A DNA stretch of 5,974 bases, from positions 1-5,974 of the forward strand of contig OMSN01000107.1 in NCBI GenBank assembly GCA_900313765.1, in the 5' to 3' direction. Positions 1 to 4,593 of this stretch are shown one piece after another (position 1 is the stretch's first letter; each line of letters starts with the position of its first letter). Source of the stretch: an uncultured Eubacteriales bacterium. GTDB lineage: Bacteria; Bacillota; Clostridia; Lachnospirales; Lachnospiraceae. The notes beneath the pieces are model-generated. The model had not been told where the DNA came from, made no database searches, and saw only the letters and a program-made list of their open reading frames with translations. Made by a program: the position numbers and the translations under genes.

Positions 1-528
1 GGACATATTCCGGATACCCTTCCTTCTGATATGTACAAGCAGGTGCTCCAGTTCCTGGAGGGACGCAATCTGAACGTAGTGGTGGATGCGGAGAAAGAAC
101 TGCTTACCGGGACACTGCCGTATCATCCGTGGCTGATCAAGCCGAACCGCGATGAACTGGGAGACATCTTCGGCGTGAAGATCAACAGTCTGGAAGAAGC
201 GGTTCCCTATGCCAAGAAACTCCAGGAGATGGGTGCGCGCAACGTACTGGTCAGCATGGGCGGACAGGGTGCCGTGCTCCTCGCGGAAGATGGAACCACC
301 TACAGTTCGGATGCGATCAAGGGAAATGTGGTCAGCACTGTCGGAGCGGGCGATTCGATGGTCGCAGGGTTTATCGCAGGATATCTCGGATCGGACGGAG
401 ATCTGGAGACTGCCTTCAAGGAAGGAATGTGCGCAGGAGCTGCCAGCTCCTTCAGTCTGGTGATCCCGGATGCAAGACAAGTTGAGCATATGATGCGCAC
501 GACCAGATTCGATATTCTCGTAAAATGA
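1..528 (+). CDS. fruK: 1-phosphofructokinase (PfkB/ribokinase family), 3' part only
   Basis: The reading frame is open from the first base, so the start and N-terminal part lie outside the window. About 175 residues are visible, against roughly 300 for the family. FruK phosphorylates fructose 1-phosphate to fructose 1,6-bisphosphate with ATP, in the cytoplasm, after fructose uptake by the PTS. The sequence shows a G-H-I-P stretch at the very start, where FruK relatives usually read G-S-[IL]-P. It also shows the KPNRDEL motif (nt 157-177) and the PfkB signature VSTVGAGDSMVAGF, with the catalytic-base Asp at nt 352-354. The VVSTVGAGDSM form of the signature favours FruK over ribokinase; tagatose-6-phosphate kinase (LacC) is the closest alternative. 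A terminator follows directly, so this is the last gene of its unit. No fruA PTS gene lies downstream; it could lie upstream. Confidence 0.9.
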   Translation, partial: GHIPDTLPSDMYKQVLQFLEGRNLNVVVDAEKELLTGTLPYHPWLIKPNRDELGDIFGVKINSLEEAVPYAKKLQEMGARNVLVSMGGQGAVLLAEDGTTYSSDAIKGNVVSTVGAGDSMVAGFIAGYLGSDGDLETAFKEGMCAGAASSFSLVIPDARQVEHMMRTTRFDILVK

Positions 529-542
529 ATAAACAGATCAAA

Positions 543-582
543 AGCTGTGAATATCCTTATTCACAGCTATTCTTTTTCTTTT
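543..582 (+). terminator. Rho-independent terminator after fruK
   Basis: A perfect 11-bp stem (AGCTGTGAATA at 543-553 with TATTCACAGCT at 558-568) encloses a 4-base TCCT loop. It is followed by a T-rich run, TTCTTTTTCTTTT, at 570-582. It starts 15 bases after the fruK stop codon and separates fruK from the next unit. The stem is only moderately GC-rich, but the geometry and U-tract are typical. Confidence 0.9.
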
Positions 583-607
583 CATTTGCACTATGATTTG
601 CTAAAAT
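579..607 (+). promoter_or_regulatory. Sigma-A-type promoter with extended -10, upstream of the mgsA-like gene
   Basis: The -10 element TAAAAT (602-607) is preceded by TG one base upstream (599-600), which makes an extended -10. A weak -35, TTTTCA (579-584), sits at the ideal 17-base spacing and overlaps the T-tract of the preceding terminator. The predicted transcript would start near 613-616, giving a leader of about 35 bases. It is the only convincing promoter I see before position 2174, so it probably drives the mgsA-like, rsmD, coaD and coiled-coil genes. Confidence 0.65.
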
Positions 608-648
608 AATAACAGCTATGGGCACTGTAAAGAACGGAGGCCTGACTT

Positions 649-1053
649 ATGAATATAGGGTTTATTGCTGCAGGCAGCAGAAAGGATCTTATAGAGAATT
701 TCTGCGTGGCTTACAAGAGTATACTGGCAAGGCATGAACTGTATGCAACCGAGATGACCGGCCGCAGGATCGAGCTGGCGACGAATCTTAAAGTCCATAA
801 ATTCCTGTCAGGATCTGTGGGCGGAGAGAAGCAGTTTATAGACATGATCCAGAGAGATTATATGGATCTGGTGATCTATTTCTATAATCCGCTTATGTCC
901 AGTCCGAACGAACCGGACATCATAGAGATCACGAGAGAATGCGACCGGTACAACATTCCGATCGCTACGAACATTGCAACTGCAGAGGCTATGGTTCTGG
1001 GACTGGAACAAGGCAGTTTCCAGTGGAGAGCAGCTGCCCGGGAGGGAAATTGA
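649..1053 (+). CDS. mgsA: Methylglyoxal synthase homologue with altered active site
   Basis: This is a 134-residue MGS-domain protein. Family members convert dihydroxyacetone phosphate to methylglyoxal and phosphate in the cytoplasm. The start ATG has GGAGG (636-640) 8 bases upstream. Homology to MgsA is clear over the whole length: LSGSVGG at 53-59, the NPLMSSPNEPDI block at 80-91, and NIPIATNIATAEAMV at 102-116. An ungapped alignment to E. coli MgsA from memory holds a constant offset of 11. In it, His19 becomes Ala8, Asp20 becomes Gly9, Asp71 becomes Glu60, Asp91 becomes Asn80 and His98 becomes Asn87. The phosphate-binding loop TGTTG becomes TEMTG (34-38). Lys12, Ser54-Gly55 and Asp90 (the Asp101 position) are kept. 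The fold and part of the phosphate pocket are therefore probably retained, but ordinary catalysis is doubtful. The symbol reflects homology, not proven activity. It is the first gene of a tight unit with rsmD. Confidence 0.8.
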   Translation: MNIGFIAAGSRKDLIENFCVAYKSILARHELYATEMTGRRIELATNLKVHKFLSGSVGGEKQFIDMIQRDYMDLVIYFYNPLMSSPNEPDIIEITRECDRYNIPIATNIATAEAMVLGLEQGSFQWRAAAREGN

Positions 1054-1057
1054 ATTG
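1041..1057 (+). promoter_or_regulatory. Ribosome binding site fixing the TTG start of rsmD
   Basis: GGAGGG (1041-1046) lies inside the last codons of the mgsA-like gene. It is 8 bases before a TTG at 1055-1057, which itself starts one base after the upstream TGA (1051-1053). This supports translational coupling and a TTG start. The longer in-frame ATG at 974 would overlap the upstream gene by 80 bases, and the residues it adds are not RsmD-like. Confidence 0.8.
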
Positions 1058-1609
1058 AGAGTGATCGCCGGCACAGCAAGGAGCCTTCCTCTGAAGACGG
1101 TCCGGGGAAGCGGTACCAGACCGACTACGGACCGGATCAAAGAAACATTGTTTAATATGATATCCCCCCATATCCCGGGCTGCAGATTCCTGGATCTGTT
1201 CTCCGGATCCGGTGCGATCGGGATCGAAGCACTGAGCAGAGGGGCAGCCTGCGCGGCGTTTGTGGAACAGGACAGGAACGCCCTTCAGGTGATCCGGCAG
1301 AATCTGAATTTTACGCATCTCACGCAGAATGCCAGAGTGATTGCCGGAGACGTGGTGCGGATCGTGACCTCCATGAACGGAGAGAAGAGTTTCGGGGTGA
1401 TCTTCATGGATCCTCCCTATGACAATGGTCTGGAGCGTAAGGTCCTGGAGGCTTTGAGGGAGAATTCCATAGCGGACCGGGATACCTTGATCATCATCGA
1501 AGCTTCCGCCGAAACGGACTTCTCCTATCTGGATGAACTCGGGTATACACTTGTGAAGGAAAAACAGTACGGTTCGAACCGGCATATGTTTGTAAAGAAG
1601 AAGGATTAG
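1055..1609 (+). CDS. rsmD: 16S rRNA (guanine(966)-N(2))-methyltransferase RsmD
   Basis: A 184-residue SAM-dependent methyltransferase. RsmD methylates N2 of G966 (E. coli numbering) in 16S rRNA during 30S assembly. The N-terminal motif RVIAGTARSLPL and the TRPTTDRIKETLFN block (21-34) are the RsmD hallmark. The SAM-binding motif I is FLDLFSGSGAIGIEAL (45-60). The acidic residues of the next strand are in VEQD (70-73), and the catalytic motif IV is DPPY (119-122). Length matches the family's usual 180-190 residues. The TTG start is chosen because of its ribosome binding site and because the protein then begins exactly at the conserved R-V-I-x-G motif. Its 3' end is 6 bases from coaD, and rsmD-coaD adjacency is a widespread Firmicute arrangement, which supports both calls. 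Confidence 0.93.
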   Translation: MRVIAGTARSLPLKTVRGSGTRPTTDRIKETLFNMISPHIPGCRFLDLFSGSGAIGIEALSRGAACAAFVEQDRNALQVIRQNLNFTHLTQNARVIAGDVVRIVTSMNGEKSFGVIFMDPPYDNGLERKVLEALRENSIADRDTLIIIEASAETDFSYLDELGYTLVKEKQYGSNRHMFVKKKD

Positions 1610-1615
1610 AGGAAT

Positions 1616-2095
1616 ATGATCAGAAGAGCAGTCTATCCGGGCAGTTTCGACCCGGTCACCCTGGGACATATTGATATCATTGAAAGAGCCTCTGAGATTG
1701 TGGATGAACTGATCGTCGGAGTGCTGATCAACAAGGGAAAAAATCCGTTGTTTTCTGTAGACGAACGTGTTAATATGTTACAGATTGTAACCAGAGATAT
1801 GCCAAATGTTACTGTACAGTCATTTGACGGACTTCTGGTTGACTTTTTGAAATTAAGAGATGCGGAGTTTGTGATCCGCGGCCTGCGTGCGATCACCGAT
1901 TTCGAGTACGAACTGCAGATGGCGCAGACCAACCGTATCATGTCGCCTGATACAGATACCATATTCCTGACGACGAATCTGGAATATGCGTACCTCAACA
2001 GTACTACAGTCAGGGAAGTTGCTTCGTATGGGGGAGATATCTCGAAGTTCGTCCCTGATTTTATAGCACAGGCAGTGTACGACAAATACAGGTAA
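1616..2095 (+). CDS. coaD: Phosphopantetheine adenylyltransferase (PPAT)
   Basis: A 159-residue enzyme that transfers AMP from ATP to 4'-phosphopantetheine, giving dephospho-CoA, the penultimate step of coenzyme A synthesis. The nucleotidyltransferase signature [12 protein letters not shown] (7-18) carries the T/HxGH motif. Lys42, Arg88 and Arg91 sit exactly where E. coli CoaD has its substrate-binding residues, and [16 protein letters not shown] (88-103) is highly conserved. The ATP-contacting loop reads L-N-S-T-T-V-R-E (127-134), where relatives usually have I-S-S-S-x-V-K/R-E. The start is 6 bases after the rsmD stop, with AGAGGA (1608-1613) very close and AAGGA (1601-1605) 10 bases upstream as candidate ribosome binding sites. 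Codons 40-85 are markedly AT-rich compared with the rest of the gene. The frame stays open for 21 codons beyond the TAA stop. Confidence 0.96.
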   Translation: MIRRAVYPGSFDPVTLGHIDIIERASEIVDELIVGVLINKGKNPLFSVDERVNMLQIVTRDMPNVTVQSFDGLLVDFLKLRDAEFVIRGLRAITDFEYELQMAQTNRIMSPDTDTIFLTTNLEYAYLNSTTVREVASYGGDISKFVPDFIAQAVYDKYR

Positions 2096-2159
2096 CCGTT
2101 AACCAAGTGGGAGCAGAAGATCAATAAGGGAGTGCATACCGCGGATGCGGATGCAGAGT

Positions 2160-2165
2160 AAGGAG
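2160..2165 (+). promoter_or_regulatory. Ribosome binding site of the coiled-coil gene
   Basis: AAGGAG lies 8 bases upstream of the ATG at 2174. It fixes that start, and no competing in-frame start with a site is seen. It overlaps the TAA (2159-2161) that ends the open stretch following coaD. Confidence 0.75.
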
Positions 2166-2173
2166 ATTCAGGT

Positions 2174-2794
2174 ATGGCCAGTAGAATTGAACAGATCATT
2201 GAAGAAATTGAAGAGTATATCGACGGCTGCAAGTTCCAGGCGCTGTCCTCCACGAAGATCGTGGTCAACAAGGAAGAACTGGAAGAGATGCTTCGCGAGC
2301 TGCGCATGAAGACTCCGGATGAGATCAAGCGCTATCAGAAGATCATCAGCAATAAGGATGCGATCCTTGCAGACGCACAGTCCAAAGCGGACCAGATCAT
2401 CGCAGACGCACAGGCTAAGGCTGACAAGATCGTCAGCGAGAGCGAAGTCATGCAGAAGGCTCTTGAGCAGTCCAACCGTCTGATCGAGCAGACCAACCAG
2501 CAGGCACAGGAGATCGTTGACAACGCGACCAACGATTCCAACAATATCCGTATGAGCGCAATTGCGTACACAGACGAGATGCTGGATAACCTTGAGAAGA
2601 TCATGGCACACACCCTGGATTCCGCCGGAACCAGATACAACAACTTTATCAACGCGATCCAGAGCTGCTACGACATCGTAACCAAGAACAGAAGAGAACT
2701 CTCTCCGCAGGTCGCACCTTCCGTCTACAGACAGGAAGAGAATGCCGATACAGCTCCTGCAGCGGAAGAGACACAGGAAGCAGAAGAGGAATGA
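2174..2794 (+). CDS. Conserved soluble coiled-coil protein, function unknown (F-type ATPase b-subunit-like helix)
   Basis: A 206-residue protein with no signal peptide or membrane helix. An N-terminal helical part (1-45) rich in Glu, Ile and Leu precedes a P-D-E-I-K-R-Y-Q-K-I-I segment (48-58). A long Ala/Gln/Asp-rich coiled coil follows. Residues 64-107 show an 11-residue periodicity: units begin at Ile64, Ile75, Ile86 and Leu97, and the first two are near copies (ILADAQSKADQ, IIADAQAKADK). Such hendecads occur in right-handed coiled coils such as the ATP synthase b stalk, so automatic annotation may call it an ATPase subunit. It lacks the membrane anchor and is not in an ATPase cluster, so I do not accept that function. 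A second helical block (125-175) follows, then a Pro/Ala/Glu acidic tail (about 177-206), probably disordered. Its position after coaD suggests co-transcription. A scaffold or cell-division-type coiled-coil role is possible but unproven. Confidence 0.85.
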   Translation: MASRIEQIIEEIEEYIDGCKFQALSSTKIVVNKEELEEMLRELRMKTPDEIKRYQKIISNKDAILADAQSKADQIIADAQAKADKIVSESEVMQKALEQSNRLIEQTNQQAQEIVDNATNDSNNIRMSAIAYTDEMLDNLEKIMAHTLDSAGTRYNNFINAIQSCYDIVTKNRRELSPQVAPSVYRQEENADTAPAAEETQEAEEE

Positions 2795-2833
2795 TCTCAG
2801 GATCAGCTTCCCGATCAGGATGAGAAGAAGTTT

Positions 2834-2865
2834 CGGGCCTGTGCGGACTTGTCCGCAGAGGCCCG
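2834..2865 (+). terminator. Strong GC-rich hairpin: possible terminator or attenuator
   Basis: CGGGCCT (2834-2840) pairs with AGGCCCG (2859-2865). After one G-G mismatch, TGCGGA (2842-2847) pairs with TCCGCA (2852-2857), closing a 4-base CTTG loop. This gives about 13 base pairs, mostly GC. The downstream tract is weak: TAGTG precedes CTTTTA, so the T run starts 7 bases after the stem. It lies between the coiled-coil stop (2794) and the rsuA-type start (2903). It may end the upstream unit partially or act as a transcript-stability element. Confidence 0.5.
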
Positions 2866-2892
2866 TAGTGCTTTTATAGGGATAGAACTTGT

Positions 2893-2905
2893 GGGAGATT
2901 GTATG
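2893..2905 (+). promoter_or_regulatory. Ribosome binding site and start of the rsuA-type gene
   Basis: GGGAG (2893-2897) lies 5 bases before the ATG at 2903. An in-frame ATG-type start at 2849 exists, but it falls in the loop of the hairpin, has no site, and would add 18 residues in front of the S4 domain. The 2903 start places Leu-Arg-Leu-Asp-Arg, the usual beginning of an S4 domain, right at the N-terminus. Confidence 0.75.
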
Positions 2906-3760
2906 CTGAGACTTGACCGCTTTCTTGCTGAAGGGACAGCCTGGAGCAGAAGCGAAGTTAAAAAACTGATCAGGGCTGGACGGGTATCCGTAAACGGAAG
3001 ATGTGACGTTAAGCCGGAGATGAAGATCGATCCTGCATCGGACTGCGTACTGGTCGATTCTGTCCGTGTTGAACTTCAGGGCAGGATCTGTCTCATGATG
3101 AATAAACCCGCCGGAGTCCTCAGTGCCACACAGGACCGCATGGACAGAACCGTGATCGATCTTGTAAATGAGCCCTATGCCGGCAGACTGTTTCCGGTAG
3201 GACGGCTTGACAAGGACACAGAGGGACTTCTGCTTCTGACAGATGACGGGAATCTGTCCCATGATCTGCTGTCTCCTTCAAAGCATGTATCCAAGACCTA
3301 TTTTGTGATTATCACAGGTGCTCCGGATGAGACGATCGTGACCAGATTCCGTCAGGGGATGGATATCGGAGAACGGCGCAGAACACTTCCGGCGCAGCTT
3401 GTATTCCTGTCAGTGGACGGAGATTTCCTGGCAGACCTGAAACAGCAGGAAGAAACAGAAACCCCGGACGCCCCTCAGATGCCTGCGGGTATGATCAGCC
3501 TTCAGAAGATGCAGGAGTTCTGCATCAGGAGCATCGCACTTACGGACTATGACAGATGCGCAGAAAATGAATGCTGCGCAGCAGTCTCCGTCACCGAGGG
3601 CAAGTATCACCAGATCAAGAGGATGTTTCAGTCCTGCGGACGCGAGGTTCGTTTTCTGAAGCGAATCGGCATGGGAGAACTGATGCTGGATCCGGAACTG
3701 GAGAGCGGAACCTACAGACCGCTCACCCCGGAAGAACTGGCCCTCCTGGAGAAGAGATAG
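2903..3760 (+). CDS. RsuA/RluB-family rRNA pseudouridine synthase with an internal insertion
   Basis: A 285-residue enzyme predicted to isomerise a specific uridine in rRNA to pseudouridine. An N-terminal S4 RNA-binding domain (LRLDRFLAEG to VSVNG, 2-32) is followed by MMNKPAGVLSAT (65-76) and by the family signature GRLDKDTEGLLLLTDDG (100-116), with catalytic Asp103. The C-terminal part has VTEGKYHQIKRMF (230-242) and GTYRPLTPEEL (269-279), typical of the RsuA branch. The best guess is 16S uridine-516 synthase (RsuA), but RluB-type 23S specificity cannot be excluded, so no symbol is given. It is longer than E. coli RsuA (about 231 residues) because about 50 extra residues lie at roughly 171-223. 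That stretch contains an acidic, Gln/Pro-rich piece and several cysteines (207, 219, 224, 225). The key motifs on both sides are intact, so the enzyme is probably active. Confidence 0.9.
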   Translation: MLRLDRFLAEGTAWSRSEVKKLIRAGRVSVNGRCDVKPEMKIDPASDCVLVDSVRVELQGRICLMMNKPAGVLSATQDRMDRTVIDLVNEPYAGRLFPVGRLDKDTEGLLLLTDDGNLSHDLLSPSKHVSKTYFVIITGAPDETIVTRFRQGMDIGERRRTLPAQLVFLSVDGDFLADLKQQEETETPDAPQMPAGMISLQKMQEFCIRSIALTDYDRCAENECCAAVSVTEGKYHQIKRMFQSCGREVRFLKRIGMGELMLDPELESGTYRPLTPEELALLEKR

Positions 3761-3900
3761 AAACTCACCAAGCTCCCTCGAAGACCATCAAACGCGTCTG
3801 TGAATGGCGGTCCGGCACCCCGGAGTGGACCTTCAGGGGCGTCCGCGGAGGGATGTCGGACCGACAGATAAGACGTTTTCACGAATACAAAGGAGCCTTG
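3761..3900 (+). other. Intergenic leader with overlapping inverted repeats
   Basis: This 140-base gap is the longest in the window. GGTCC (3809-3813) can pair with GGACC (3827-3831), while TCCGG (3811-3815) can pair with CCGGA (3820-3824), and these two pairings exclude each other. GTCCG (3841-3845) can pair with CGGAC (3857-3861). No T-tract follows, so it is not a simple terminator. I recognise no known riboswitch or T-box signature and no confident promoter. It could be a structured leader for the HAD gene or chance GC-rich complementarity. Confidence 0.3.
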
Positions 3901-3903
3901 ATG
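3889..3903 (+). promoter_or_regulatory. Ribosome binding site and start of the HAD gene
   Basis: AAAGGAG (3889-3895) lies 5 bases before the ATG at 3901. The reading frame is open far upstream, but the other in-frame ATG (3853) directly abuts a purine tract with no spacing. The 3901 start places the DxDGT motif at residues 11-15, as usual for this family. Confidence 0.8.
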
Positions 3904-4545
3904 TGGCGTGACAAAAAAGGAGCCATATTCGACATGGATGGAACTTTGATGGATTCCATGTGGATATGGAGGGACATTGATATCGAATATCTGGGAAGAT
4001 TCGGCATCGCGCTGCCGGAAGACCTTCAGGCGAAGATCGAAGGGCTGAGCTTTGCTGAAACCGCTGTTTATTTCCAGGAACACTTCAGGATCACGGACAG
4101 TATTGAGAAGATCCAGAGCGACTGGAATGACATGGCAATCGACTTCTACCGCCATCGCATCGGGATGAAGAAAGGTGCCAGGGAACTGCTCACTCAGATG
4201 AAAGAGCGGGGGATGAAGATCGGTATCGCGACGAGCAATTCCGTGGAACTCACAGAGGAATGCCTGGCCGCCAACGGTGTGGCAGATCTGTTTGACACGG
4301 TCCGCACGTCAAGGGACACCCCCAGAGGCAAACCGTTTCCGGATATCTACCTGTCCGTAGCCGACGAATGGGGGATTGCACCGGAAGATCTGATTGTTTT
4401 TGAGGACATTCCGAACGGAGCGATTGCCGGAAAGAGAGCAGGTATGGAGGTCATTGCGGTTGCAGATGACTATGCTCTCCCAAGGCGGGAGAAACTGATT
4501 CGTATCGCGGATCATTTTATAGAGGATTTTACGCAGATATTGTGA
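3901..4545 (+). CDS. HAD-superfamily phosphatase/phosphomutase (beta-phosphoglucomutase-like)
   Basis: A 214-residue cytosolic HAD hydrolase of subfamily I. Motif I is FDMDGTLMDS (10-19), with nucleophile Asp11 and acid/base Asp13. An alpha-helical cap (about 20-90) follows, which determines substrate. Motif II is IATSNS (109-114), with Ser/Thr for phosphate binding. Motif III is Lys144 in RGKPFPD. Motif IV is FEDIPNGAIAGKRAGM (167-182), with Asp169 helping to bind Mg2+. All catalytic elements are present, so an active phosphatase or phosphomutase acting on a small phosphorylated metabolite is expected. The substrate cannot be read from sequence; a sugar phosphate or nucleotide is typical for the family. 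It lies between an rRNA pseudouridine synthase and a membrane protein gene, 46 bases before the next start, and may share a transcript with what follows. Confidence 0.9.
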   Translation: MWRDKKGAIFDMDGTLMDSMWIWRDIDIEYLGRFGIALPEDLQAKIEGLSFAETAVYFQEHFRITDSIEKIQSDWNDMAIDFYRHRIGMKKGARELLTQMKERGMKIGIATSNSVELTEECLAANGVADLFDTVRTSRDTPRGKPFPDIYLSVADEWGIAPEDLIVFEDIPNGAIAGKRAGMEVIAVADDYALPRREKLIRIADHFIEDFTQIL

Positions 4546-4577
4546 GAATACTGTGAGACAAGGGGCTGAAACCCTGG

Positions 4578-4593
4578 AAAGGACCGTACGTTG
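4578..4593 (+). promoter_or_regulatory. Ribosome binding site fixing a TTG start
   Basis: AAAGGA (4578-4583) lies 7 bases upstream of TTG (4591-4593). No in-frame ATG occurs before the first membrane helix, so the TTG start is needed to include the basic N-terminus. Confidence 0.7.

Noticed and set aside
974..1054. N-terminal extension of rsmD from ATG 974
   Set aside because: It overlaps the mgsA-like gene by 80 bases and adds a Trp/Gln-rich segment not seen in RsmD. TTG 1055 has a well-placed GGAGGG.
989..1669. A 226-codon minus-strand open frame over rsmD
   Set aside because: It lies opposite rsmD, whose motifs are unambiguous. The predicted product has no family features.
2174..2794. 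Annotation as a V- or F-type ATPase subunit
   Set aside because: The resemblance is limited to Ala/Gln/Glu-rich coiled-coil composition. There is no membrane anchor and no other ATPase gene nearby.
2168..3262. A 364-codon open frame on the minus strand across the coiled-coil and rsuA-type genes
   Set aside because: It is antisense to two well-supported genes. Its product is Leu/Val/Cys/His-rich with no recognisable motif and no good ribosome binding site. It is a shadow of the plus-strand codon bias.
3761..3871. Open in-frame stretch of 36 codons after the rsuA-type stop
   Set aside because: The composition (Pro, Arg, Ser, Gly) looks like translated GC-rich spacer, and two frames are open here, so this is weak evidence for a lost tail.
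3571..3900. N-terminal extension of the HAD protein by up to 110 residues
   Set aside because: Most of it overlaps the rsuA-type gene in another frame and is Arg/Gly/Thr-rich, unlike a domain. The AAAGGAG before ATG 3901 gives a family-typical start.
4541..4559. Direct repeat TGTGAGA, twice, 11 bases apart
   Set aside because: It is too short, and one copy overlaps the HAD stop codon. No third copy or known operator pattern is seen.
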